Shown here in pieces: positions 25,004-32,472 of a stretch of DNA of 53,313 nt; positions within the stretch are counted from its first letter, which is position 1; every line of letters starts with the position of its first letter. The notes under the pieces are model-generated. The model saw only the letters and a list, made by a program, of their open reading frames with translations, made no database searches and was not told the DNA's origin. Made by a program: the position numbers and the translations under genes. Origin of the DNA: CAVQUE01 sp046290435 (GTDB lineage: Bacteria; Actinomycetota; Acidimicrobiia; Acidimicrobiales; UBA8592); the NCBI GenBank assembly GCA_046290435.1, contig JBKAGO010000058.1:1-53313 (forward strand), given 5' to 3'.

Positions 25004-25009
25004 TACTGT
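25004..25009 (+). promoter_or_regulatory. Leaderless promoter -10 (TACTGT) of the DUF222/HNH gene
   Basis: TACTGT, then 7 nt, then ATG at 25017, with no Shine-Dalgarno. The same hexamer and spacing precede the coiled-coil gene at 31192. Confidence 0.5.
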
Positions 25010-25016
25010 GGGTGTC

Positions 25017-26327
25017 ATGACGGTGCTCGCTGATCTCGCCGCCCGGCGCAACGCGGATCTCACGGTCCTCGACGACACAGGCCTGGCCGATCTGGGCCGC
25101 TCGATCGCCCGCGGGCGGCGTGACCTGGCGGCGTTCGCGACGGCGGTGTCGGTGGAGGCGAAGCGGCGTCAGGAGTCGGGGTCGTCTCCGAGCCCGGAGG
25201 ATCTGACGGATCCCGATGGCGAACAGTCACAACAGACCCAGGCCAAGGATTCGGCGCGTGGCGAGATTCGTCAGGATCTCCCCGAGTCCGGCGCGGGTGC
25301 AGAGTCGGGGACGGCGAGGACCGAGAACGCTGATCATCTCGCCGAGCGGCTGAGCCGGTTGTCGCCGACCGAGAAGGGCCGGCTCGCGGCCCATGATCGG
25401 GAGATCGCGTCGAACGCGGCGCTGTTACGACCCGAGGCGTTCCGGACCTGGCTGGCCAAGTTGTTGGTCAAGGTGGCGGACCCGCCCGACGACGACGGCC
25501 TGTCGGCGGCGGAACGGGCAAAGGCTGCGGCGGCGTGGACGATGTTCCAACGCCCCGACGGGACCTGGGCGGTCGCGGCGTCGATGGACGACGAGCGCGG
25601 CGCCCGAATGGACGCAGCAGTCACCGCACGCGCCCGGGAGATCGCGAGCCGGCGCCCAGCCGGGCAACGCAAGATCACCGCCAACGACCGGGCAGTCGCC
25701 GCGTTCGAGCTGCTGTGCGGGATCAGGCTCGACGACCCGGGTACGAGTGAAGCCCAAGCCTTCCGGGATTCGGCGCATGACAATCCGCCTGGCGCCGGTG
25801 CCGGTGCCGGTGGCGGCGACGAGTGGGTGATGGGACCGGACCTGGCGGTCGGGATCATCGTGGACGCGGCGACGCTCGCCCACGGCCCCCACCACGCGTC
25901 GGTTTCCGAGACCTGGCAAGGCCGCCCCATCGATCCACGCGCCGCGCAACGACGGGCCTGTGACGCCGACTGGTACCTCATCCTCTACGACCACCTCGGC
26001 CAACCCACCCGCGTCGGACGCAGCCGCCGCCACGCCACCCGTCTCCAACGCCTGCAGTTACGCGCCCTCTACCCCACCTGCCCCATCGACGGCGCCACCC
26101 CGTTCCACAGCTGCGAGATCCACCACGTCAACACACCATTCCATCCCCACGGCGAAACCGAACTCCACAACCTCATACCCATCTCGACCACCTGGCATCA
26201 CCGCATCCACCACGGCGGCTGGACCCTCACCATGGACCCCGACCGCACCCTGCGACTGTGCCGCCCCGACGGCACCCTCGACCGCATCATCGACCCACCC
26301 ACACCCATCACCCGCCACGGCCCCTGA
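25017..26327 (+). CDS. DUF222 (13E12-like) HNH endonuclease-domain protein
   Basis: A 436-residue protein of the actinobacterial 13E12/DUF222 family. It has an alpha-helical DUF222 part (LAKLLVKVADPPDDDGLSAA, TMFQRPDGTWAVAASMDDER), a Gly-rich linker (GAGAGAGGG, near residue 260) and a C-terminal HNH domain. The HNH ligands are CPIDGATPFHSCEIHHV, then ELHNLIPISTTWHHRIHHGG. Residues about 55-110 are a polar low-complexity stretch. These proteins are multicopy in actinobacteria and often linked to mobile DNA; the cellular role is not established. ATG at 25017, leaderless. Convergent with the HAAS operon. Confidence 0.9.
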   Translation: MTVLADLAARRNADLTVLDDTGLADLGRSIARGRRDLAAFATAVSVEAKRRQESGSSPSPEDLTDPDGEQSQQTQAKDSARGEIRQDLPESGAGAESGTARTENADHLAERLSRLSPTEKGRLAAHDREIASNAALLRPEAFRTWLAKLLVKVADPPDDDGLSAAERAKAAAAWTMFQRPDGTWAVAASMDDERGARMDAAVTARAREIASRRPAGQRKITANDRAVAAFELLCGIRLDDPGTSEAQAFRDSAHDNPPGAGAGAGGGDEWVMGPDLAVGIIVDAATLAHGPHHASVSETWQGRPIDPRAAQRRACDADWYLILYDHLGQPTRVGRSRRHATRLQRLQLRALYPTCPIDGATPFHSCEIHHVNTPFHPHGETELHNLIPISTTWHHRIHHGGWTLTMDPDRTLRLCRPDGTLDRIIDPPTPITRHGP

Positions 26328-26477
26328 ACCCAACACCGCGACGGCCCGACGCCGCACTCGAGGCTGCGCTCGCTGCGTTCCGCCTCCTCGATCCTCAGCG
26401 CATCGCCAGTCCCGAACGGGAGAGTCCCGGGCGTCACAACGGCGAGCGCGCCTCGGCTGACGGTCGTTCGCGCTCGC

Positions 26478-27689
26478 TCAGGGCGTGAGCTCGTCGAGGA
26501 GGTCTGCGACCTGCTCTCGTCGATCGGGGCAGACGACCCGGACGCCGGCCATCGCAACGGGCTCGATGCGCTCGTCCGGGAGCGAGAAGACGGCGCGTCG
26601 CTCTGCCGGCAGGCCGCGCGCTCCGTCACGCAAGCCGCGACAGAGGTCTGCTGCGGCCTCGGCCTCGATGTTCAGCAGCGTGTCCAGCCGTTCGCTCCAT
26701 TCGTCGGGGTGGGAGCGCGCCAGGATCTGGCGCAGGACGGATCGGACATCGCGTCCGTCGGTGGGGCACTCGGCGCGTCGCGGAGCGCGCACCATGGCCA
26801 TGGAACCGAGATCGACGGGAACCGTGAACGATCGGCCTGCGTAGCGGACATCGAACTCGATCGGGCTGAGACCCCACGCGGAGTTTCGGCCTCCGTTTCC
26901 GCAGAAGTCGAACTCCATCCACAACCACAGCCCGGAGAAGTCGCCGAAGCTGCGGCCGATCGGCTCGATGGAATTGAAGCGACCCACGACGTTGCGTCGG
27001 GGTTCCACGGTCGAGAGGGCGATGTGGCTCAGCGAAGACAGTCCGTTCGATGTGCGCACTCCCACCAGCTCGACCTCGCTCGGGTCGATCCGTTCCGCGA
27101 GGACGGGGCAGATCTGGAGGTTGTATCGCCCGCCTTGTCGATAGTCGATCCTGTAAGTCGTGGAGCTGCCGCTGTTCTCGACCGCAACGGACACTCCGCC
27201 CACCCCGCCGCAGGCGTTCGAGATGGCGGGCGGTTCGATGTGGTGGACCGACTGCCACAACGCGAAGAGGGCCACCACAGCTGCACCTGCCAGGCCGAGC
27301 ATCACCCACGTGCGCTGGAGTGCGCTCTGCATCCACGGCCGAGGAGGAGTCGGTTGGGGGAGTGTGCGCTTCAGTTCCCGTGCGAACTTCGAGGGCTCGC
27401 CGAGGTCCCGCCAGAGCTCCTGAGGCACGGCGGCGCTCGGTCGTGCGGCCAGCTGTGCGGCGACGTCGGCCAGCAGCCGCGTGCGATGGGGTTCGGCGAC
27501 GTCGGCGAGGGCCTTGGCGACATCGCGGAGGTAGGCCGCCTCGGCGCCCCACAGGCGCTCGGATGCCGCGCGGTAGCGGCGGTCGTCGGTAGCCGAATGC
27601 CCCGAGGTGGGGGTCCGGGGAGCAGCTCCGACGTTCGTCGGGGTGTTCGCAGCCGCATGGACCCAGCGCTCGCCGCGGGGTGTGCTCAT
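26478..27689 (-). CDS. HAAS-like membrane protein A (third in the PadR operon)
   Basis: 403 residues. A helical N-terminal domain (about 49-112, AAYLRDVAKALADVAEPHRT ... ELWRDLGEPSKFARELKR) resembles the HAAS/DUF1700 signalling domain that accompanies PadR regulators. One TM helix follows (about 128-147). The outer domain begins PPAISNACGGVGGV and carries scattered Cys (ICP, DFCG, ECP, DLCRG, VVCP). The first 24 residues are identical to protein B because of a 243-bp DNA repeat. ATG overlaps the stop of B (ATGA). The outer domain is the most divergent of the three paralogues. Ligand unknown. Confidence 0.7.
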   Translation of the reverse strand: MSTPRGERWVHAAANTPTNVGAAPRTPTSGHSATDDRRYRAASERLWGAEAAYLRDVAKALADVAEPHRTRLLADVAAQLAARPSAAVPQELWRDLGEPSKFARELKRTLPQPTPPRPWMQSALQRTWVMLGLAGAAVVALFALWQSVHHIEPPAISNACGGVGGVSVAVENSGSSTTYRIDYRQGGRYNLQICPVLAERIDPSEVELVGVRTSNGLSSLSHIALSTVEPRRNVVGRFNSIEPIGRSFGDFSGLWLWMEFDFCGNGGRNSAWGLSPIEFDVRYAGRSFTVPVDLGSMAMVRAPRRAECPTDGRDVRSVLRQILARSHPDEWSERLDTLLNIEAEAAADLCRGLRDGARGLPAERRAVFSLPDERIEPVAMAGVRVVCPDRREQVADLLDELTP

Positions 27690-27860
27690 GGGTCCACCAG
27701 TTCGAGGACCTGGTCGAGGTGCTCGGCCTCGTCGGGGCAGTCGGCGGCGAAGGCGGCACGGGCAACGTCGGCTCGCTGCTCGGTCGGGAGATCGAACAGC
27801 GCACGCTCGGCCAGCTCCTGCTCGGTGTCGACGCCCTCGAAGAAGCGGCAGAGGTCGCGG
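27618..27860. repeat. 243-bp identical repeat, copy 1 (end of gene B, start of gene A)
   Basis: Identical base for base, as far as I can compare, to 28772-29014, 1154 bp away. Each copy spans the 3' end of one HAAS-like gene and the 5' end of the next. Such direct repeats allow loss or gain of one gene unit by homologous recombination. Confidence 0.92.
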
Positions 27861-28843
27861 GCCGCGGCGGCGTCGACCGGGCCGCCAATCCCGGCGGCCT
27901 GGTCGATGGTGCCCGACCCGCGTCCAAGGGCGGGACACGCCGACGGCGCGGCGTTCGAGACCGACACGACGTAGCCCAGCGGCACCTCGACGACGAAGGT
28001 CCTCCCACCGTGTTCGAGATCCATCTCGACGTCGCTGAAGGACTCCGTCCAGCCGGGCGAGTGGTGCTCGCAGTTGTCGAACTCGACGTGGACGATCAAC
28101 TCGTTGATCGTGGAGAGGGGGACGTCGAGGCCATCAGCGGGGTCCTGCACGACGAGCGCGTCACCTGCGCTGTCGGTGATCTCGATCCAGCCGGCCGGCT
28201 GGGCCAGCGCCAATGGCGCTGCGACCACGCGGACCCCGCGCAGGCGCACCGCGCCATCGGGTGACGATGGGCAGATGCCGAACGTGAAGCTGCCGTTGTG
28301 CTCGTAGCGCACGCTGAACTCGGTGACCCCTGCTGCGGTCTGTGCGGTCACGCCGGCCGCCGAGACCCCGGCGCAGGCGTTGGAGACGGTCGGCGCGTCG
28401 ACGGAGCCGGCCGACCGGATGGCCAGCGCGCCGCCGACGACCAGAACCACGGCTGCCGTCGCCGCGAGCAGTCGACGAGGCCCGCTGCCGAGCACGCGGG
28501 CGAGTCGGGAGCGGTCGTCGGTCTCCGAGGCCGGGAGATCTCGGAGCATCCGGGCGTAGGTCGACGGTGTGCCGAGCGTGTCGTAGAGTTCGGGCAACGA
28601 GCTCGCCGGGGGACGCTCGTCCAAGTGATCGGCAGCGACCGCGACCAGCCGGTCGCGCCGGGCTGCCGGTACGTCGGCCAACGCATCGCGCAGCTGATCG
28701 AGATAGGCGCGCTCGGCTCGACCGACTTCGGCGCGGTCCTCGCCACCCGAATGGCCCGAGGTGCTGGCTCCGGGAGCAGCTCCGACGTTCGTCGGGGTGT
28801 TCGCAGCCGCATGGACCCAGCGCTCGCCGCGGGGTGTGCTCAT
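27686..28843 (-). CDS. HAAS-like membrane protein B (second in the PadR operon)
   Basis: 385 residues with the same plan as A and C: a HAAS-like helical domain (about 45-104, AYLDQLRDALADVPAARRDR ... ELYDTLGTPSTYARMLRDLP), a TM helix (about 125-143) and an outer domain starting PTVSNACAGVSAAGV with Cys pairs (GICP, DNCE, SACP, DLCR, DCP). The last 56 residues match protein C exactly and the first 24 match protein A exactly, so B is flanked by repeats at both ends. It overlaps both neighbours by 4 nt (ATGA). Confidence 0.7.
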   Translation of the reverse strand: MSTPRGERWVHAAANTPTNVGAAPGASTSGHSGGEDRAEVGRAERAYLDQLRDALADVPAARRDRLVAVAADHLDERPPASSLPELYDTLGTPSTYARMLRDLPASETDDRSRLARVLGSGPRRLLAATAAVVLVVGGALAIRSAGSVDAPTVSNACAGVSAAGVTAQTAAGVTEFSVRYEHNGSFTFGICPSSPDGAVRLRGVRVVAAPLALAQPAGWIEITDSAGDALVVQDPADGLDVPLSTINELIVHVEFDNCEHHSPGWTESFSDVEMDLEHGGRTFVVEVPLGYVVSVSNAAPSACPALGRGSGTIDQAAGIGGPVDAAAARDLCRFFEGVDTEQELAERALFDLPTEQRADVARAAFAADCPDEAEHLDQVLELVDP

Positions 28844-29014
28844 GGGTCCACCAGTTCGAGGACCTGGTCGAGGTGCTCGGCCTCGTCGGGGCAGTCGGCG
28901 GCGAAGGCGGCACGGGCAACGTCGGCTCGCTGCTCGGTCGGGAGATCGAACAGCGCACGCTCGGCCAGCTCCTGCTCGGTGTCGACGCCCTCGAAGAAGC
29001 GGCAGAGGTCGCGG
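28772..29014. repeat. 243-bp identical repeat, copy 2 (end of gene C, start of gene B)
   Basis: Partner of 27618-27860. Identity stops abruptly on both sides, while the flanking gene bodies are clearly diverged. This points to recent gene conversion or unequal crossing-over at the junctions and not to a recent whole-gene duplication. Confidence 0.92.
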
Positions 29015-29940
29015 CCGGCGATCTGGGCGCGGTCATCGACCGGTCCGATCGCCTCCATGAACGCTGCGTGGCGGGCGTCGTCGCGGGGGCAGATGTCGCG
29101 GGTGGTGTTCTCGACGGTCACGACGTAGTCCAAGGGCAGCGGCATGGTGAAGGACTGGCCGTCGCGGTCGACCTCGATCTCCACAGCCGACCACCACTGG
29201 CTGGAGCGCCCGATGTGCACTTCGCAGTTGTCGAACTCGACGTGGAAGGAGAGCCCGTAGAGCTCACTCAGTTCGATCGCAAACCCCGACTCGGGATCTG
29301 CCCGCACGTCGACGTCGCCCATGGCCCTGATCTCGACGAGGCCCGCTGGTTGCAAGATGGAGTCGGGCAGCACGGGAAGCCGCACGGCGCGAAGCGTCAC
29401 GCCGTCGGCCTCGGAGAACGGGCACAGGCTGAACCAGAAGCTCCCGTTCTGCCGGTACTGGACGGTGTATTCGGTCATGAACAGGATTTCCTCGACCGTG
29501 GCGTCCTGCGCCGAGACCCCGCTGCACGCGTTCAGGACCACGGGCGGATCGATGGCACGGACTTCGCGAACGGCGAGGCCGAGCCCGACCAGGAGCACCA
29601 GCAGCATTGCGCTCGCCAGCATTCGTCTCCTCCGGCTGTGCCGGACCGGGACGGCTCGTTCGGCACGCGTCGCACCAGCGGCCGGAGGTATCGATCGCAG
29701 CGCCGCGGCGTAGACGCTCGGGCTGCCCACCGCCTTCCACAGGTCCTGGGTATGCCCGGCGGGTGGACGCTCGGCCAGGTGCTCTGCCGCTTGGGCGATC
29801 AGCTCCTCTCGGTGCTGCGCCGGGAGGTCGCGCAGGAGTGCGTCGAGGTGGGCGAGGTACTCGCATTCGACAGCGCCGAGTTCGGCCGATGGGTCGGCGC
29901 CGCGTCGCACCGGCCGAAACCGCCGCCGTGTCGTCGTCAT
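28840..29940 (-). CDS. HAAS-like membrane protein C (first after PadR)
   Basis: 366 residues: a short basic N-terminus, a HAAS-like helical domain (about 23-84, EYLAHLDALLRDLPAQHREE ... DLWKAVGSPSVYAAALRSIP), an Arg-rich stop-transfer side (RHSRRRRM), a TM helix (about 107-124) and an outer domain starting PPVVLNACSGVSAQDA. The outer domain contains SLCPFSEADG, EFDNCEVH, DICPRDD and DLCRFFEGVDTEQELAERAL. It begins 18 nt after the PadR stop and is probably co-transcribed with it. Confidence 0.7.
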   Translation of the reverse strand: MTTTRRRFRPVRRGADPSAELGAVECEYLAHLDALLRDLPAQHREELIAQAAEHLAERPPAGHTQDLWKAVGSPSVYAAALRSIPPAAGATRAERAVPVRHSRRRRMLASAMLLVLLVGLGLAVREVRAIDPPVVLNACSGVSAQDATVEEILFMTEYTVQYRQNGSFWFSLCPFSEADGVTLRAVRLPVLPDSILQPAGLVEIRAMGDVDVRADPESGFAIELSELYGLSFHVEFDNCEVHIGRSSQWWSAVEIEVDRDGQSFTMPLPLDYVVTVENTTRDICPRDDARHAAFMEAIGPVDDRAQIAGRDLCRFFEGVDTEQELAERALFDLPTEQRADVARAAFAADCPDEAEHLDQVLELVDP

Positions 29941-29958
29941 CGCTCGGTGCGCATTCGC

Positions 29959-30297
29959 TCAGAGGGTCCCCGGGACAGGGTGGTTGGCGAGGACCTTGTC
30001 GACGGCACGGGACTGGGCGGTCCAGGCCCTGACGCCGGCCTTCAGCATCGCGAAGCCCTCGGGAGTGAGGGCGTAGTACTTGCGGGCCTTGCCGTTGTCG
30101 GCGAGCTCGCGGCGGCCGGTGAGCATCCCCTTGGTCTCGAGGCGACGCAGGCTGGTGTAGACGCTGGCCTCGTTGACGCTCTCGAGCCCGCAGTCGGCGA
30201 GCATGCCGACGAGCTCGTACCCGTAGGTCTCCTCGTCGCGCAGCACGGCGAGCACCAACAGGTCCATCACCCCACCGGCCAGCTGCTCCGAGATCAC
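29959..30297 (-). CDS. PadR-family transcriptional regulator
   Basis: A 112-residue PadR winged-helix protein: MDLLVLAVLRDEETYGYELV, then the recognition part SVNEASVYTSLRRLETKGML and the wing RRELADNGKARKYYALTPEG, ending in a dimerisation helix. I prefer the GTG at 30297 (VISEQLAGGVMDLL), which gives the usual residues before the first helix; ATG 30267 is possible. A 13-bp inverted repeat overlaps this start, so self-repression is likely. It leads the operon with three HAAS-like proteins, a known pairing (PadR with DUF1700/HAAS). Confidence 0.92.
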   Translation of the reverse strand: MISEQLAGGVMDLLVLAVLRDEETYGYELVGMLADCGLESVNEASVYTSLRRLETKGMLTGRRELADNGKARKYYALTPEGFAMLKAGVRAWTAQSRAVDKVLANHPVPGTL

Positions 30298-30329
30298 ACA
30301 TACTGTGTACTGCACCGTATGTGTGATCT
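30291..30329. promoter_or_regulatory. PadR-type operator, 13-bp inverted repeat
   Basis: AGATCACACATAC (30291-30303) and its exact complement GTATGTGTGATCT (30317-30329) flank a 13-nt centre. The site covers the proposed PadR start codon and the region where its -10 would lie. Position and symmetry suit an autoregulatory PadR box. Confidence 0.65.
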
Positions 30330-30389
30330 GCAAGGGTTTTCGTTCCCGAGGTGGGCCCTCCGGCCCAGCGAGCAACCATGGCCCTGACG

Positions 30390-30567
30390 TGTCGGCGGGG
30401 CGGAACCGGGCGCTTGCTGCTGTGTCGCCGAGGGAGACCGCCGAGGTCGCCGACCGCACCATCCTGGGCATGGTGCCCGCCGAGGCCGCCATCGACCGTC
30501 TCGCGGAGGAGCCGCGCAGCTGCTCACCGACGCCGACGGCCTGGTCGATCGTGCCCGACCCGCGTCG
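30390..30567. pseudogene. Mosaic patch built from fragments of neighbouring genes
   Basis: Three pieces follow one another. 30390-30448 matches the promoter and start of the coiled-coil gene (31151-31209), with its GTG lost to GAG. 30471-30538 matches the middle of that gene (32003-32071). 30538-30567 matches HAAS gene B (27896-27925). No frame runs through. It looks like a recombination scar left by deletion between local duplicates. The rest of 30330-30710 holds nothing I can name beyond a GGGCC/GGCCC stem near 30350. Confidence 0.75.
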
Positions 30568-30710
30568 TCGTGATCCTCTGCGCGACCCGGCGCAGGGAGG
30601 GAGCACGTGCGTGAGCACGTCTCCATGGAGCAAGTAGCTTGATGCCTGCGCTGCTCGCCCTGGCGTCGATTCGGCCGATGGGTCGGGACCACACGCCCAG
30701 GAGATGATCC

Positions 30711-31148
30711 GTGCGCGATGACCCACTGCCCGAAGGGCCGACGCTCGCCGTCAAGCGGGTGTTCGGTGGCGCAATGGTGCTCGTCGTTGTGATGGCGGTT
30801 GCGCTCGTCGTCGTCGAAGTCCGGTCGCGCTCCGCCTGGCGCGATGTCGAGGTCGTGCAGGTCTCCGTCGATGGGGACTCCACCAGGATCGGAGCCAGCG
30901 TCGCTTCGTGCCTGCGCCGCGACCGCATCACGGTGACCGAGACGACCGAGACGATCACGGTTGCAGCCCAGAGTCAGGGCGGCCCTGACGGCCCAGAGTG
31001 CCTCGATGGTTGGGCAACTGCCTGCCTCGAGACCCCGATAGGGGACCGGCGGGTCGTCGACGCTCTCACCGGCGAACATGTGCCGCTCGCGACGACCGCT
31101 ACGCCGCCGATCGACGATGACCTCGCGCTCCTCGAGCCCTGCCCATGA
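30711..31148 (+). CDS. Small single-pass membrane protein of unknown function
   Basis: 145 residues, GTG start with AGGAG about 7 nt upstream. A short cytoplasmic N-terminus (RDDPLPEGPTLAVKRVFGG) precedes one TM helix (about 18-37, MVLVVVMAVALVVVEV). An outer part of about 105 residues has four Cys (ASCLRRD, PECLDG, TACLET, EPCP). No family recognised. The Cys-bearing outer domain recalls the HAAS proteins on the other side of the mosaic patch. It precedes the kinase operon, whose first gene starts 43 bp downstream from its own promoter. Confidence 0.7.
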   Translation: MRDDPLPEGPTLAVKRVFGGAMVLVVVMAVALVVVEVRSRSAWRDVEVVQVSVDGDSTRIGASVASCLRRDRITVTETTETITVAAQSQGGPDGPECLDGWATACLETPIGDRRVVDALTGEHVPLATTATPPIDDDLALLEPCP

Positions 31149-31178
31149 GCTGTCGGCGGGGCGGAACCGGGCGCTTGC

Positions 31179-31184
31179 TACTGT
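31179..31184 (+). promoter_or_regulatory. Leaderless promoter -10 (TACTGT) of the coiled-coil/kinase operon
   Basis: TACTGT, then 7 nt, then GTG at 31192, with no Shine-Dalgarno. The identical hexamer-spacing pair occurs at 25004-25017. A decayed copy of this promoter (TGCTGT) lies at about 30418, inside the mosaic patch. Confidence 0.5.
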
Positions 31185-31191
31185 GTCGCCG

Positions 31192-32472
31192 GTGGAGACC
31201 GCCGAGGTCGATGAGCTCATCGAGCGGTACCGCTCGGCCGAGAGCCGTATCGCCGCCAATCTCGTCGAGCTCGACGACCATCCGACCTATGCGTTGATCA
31301 CCTCCGGTGTGCTCACCGGGGCCAGTCGGGCCCGGGCCGAGCCGTTGGCCGCTGCCGCATCGGGGATGTGGACGCTGCTCGACGCGCTGCGGCGCACCCT
31401 CGACGACGCCGAGGCCGCCCGCGGCGACAACCGGGTGCGGCCCGGCGAGCGGTTGGCCGCCGCCGAGATCCTCACCGGGCCGTCGGTGCTGGTCGAGGTC
31501 ACCGACACGCCCCTCGCCCAGCGCGACCTGTTGGCGCCCGGGAGCATGGAGCGCCGCATCACCATCGACGCGCTGCTCGACGAGCTGCGGGCCGCGTACG
31601 AGCCGCTGCGCGACCTCGTCGCCGACATCGACGCCGTCTGGCGCGCCGTCCTGCCCCGCCTCGATGCGGCCCAGACGACGCTCGCCGATCTCGACACCCA
31701 GCTGGAGGTCCTCGGCCTGCCCGAGCCGTCGGTGCAGCGCGCCCGTGCCCGCCTCGACGAGCTGCGCCGGACGGTCATGGACGACCCGCTCGGCGTGCCC
31801 GGCGACGCCGCCGCCGAACTCGACGACGCGGTCCTCGATGCCGTGCGCCGCGTGGGCGATCTCCGCGCCGGGCACGACTCGCTGCAGTCCGACCTCGCCC
31901 GCACCGAGGCCCTCGTCGCCGCAGCCCGATCGTCACGCTCCGCCGCCGCCGCCGGTCGCGCCGAGACCCTGGCCAAGATCGCCGACCCCACCGGCCTCGT
32001 CGTGGTGCCTGCCGAGGCCGCCATCGACCGCCTCGCAGAGGAAGCCGCGCAGCTGCGTACCGACGCCGCCGGCGCCCAGTGGCACCACGTACGGGTCCGG
32101 CTCGACCCTTGGCTGGCCCGGGCCGAACGCCTGGTCGAGCAGCTGCGTTCGGCCGAGGAGCGCAACAGCTCCGCCCTCGAGCGCCGCCAACAGCTGCGGG
32201 GCCTGCTGAGCGCCTACAAGGCCAAGGCCGCCGCCATCGGCAGGATCGAGCTCGCCGCCTTCACCGAGCTCGCCGATGCGGCGCACGCCGCGCTCTACAC
32301 CGCACCCACCGACCTCGACCGGGCCGCGGGAATCGTCGCCCGCCTGGGTGCCATGCTCGGCGCCGACCCGGTCCACGGATCAGCCCGCCCGGACCCGTTC
32401 GACGCGGCGCCGGCATCGAACGTGTTCGGGGCACCCACCAGCGGCCGGATCACCAGGGGAGCAGACCGATGA
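31192..32472 (+). CDS. Coiled-coil protein, first gene of the PknG/PP2C/vWA/FHA operon
   Basis: About 426 residues, almost wholly helical and charged (VDELIERYRSAESRIAANLV, LLDALRRTLDDAEAARGDNR, LDTQLEVLGLPEPSVQRARA, DSLQSDLARTEALVAAARSS, AEERNSSALERRQQLRGLLS). It ends in a Pro/Ala tail. There is no signal peptide or TM helix and I recognise no family. GTG 31192 is preferred because of the TACTGT-N7 spacing; GTG 31183 is also in frame. It overlaps the kinase gene by ATGA, so it is probably a partner, substrate or scaffold of the kinase. Confidence 0.75.
   Translation: METAEVDELIERYRSAESRIAANLVELDDHPTYALITSGVLTGASRARAEPLAAAASGMWTLLDALRRTLDDAEAARGDNRVRPGERLAAAEILTGPSVLVEVTDTPLAQRDLLAPGSMERRITIDALLDELRAAYEPLRDLVADIDAVWRAVLPRLDAAQTTLADLDTQLEVLGLPEPSVQRARARLDELRRTVMDDPLGVPGDAAAELDDAVLDAVRRVGDLRAGHDSLQSDLARTEALVAAARSSRSAAAAGRAETLAKIADPTGLVVVPAEAAIDRLAEEAAQLRTDAAGAQWHHVRVRLDPWLARAERLVEQLRSAEERNSSALERRQQLRGLLSAYKAKAAAIGRIELAAFTELADAAHAALYTAPTDLDRAAGIVARLGAMLGADPVHGSARPDPFDAAPASNVFGAPTSGRITRGADR

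Noticed and set aside
26328..26477. Terminator between the DUF222 gene and the HAAS operon
   Set aside because: Only short, weak inverted repeats are present and no U-tract follows; the evidence is too thin.
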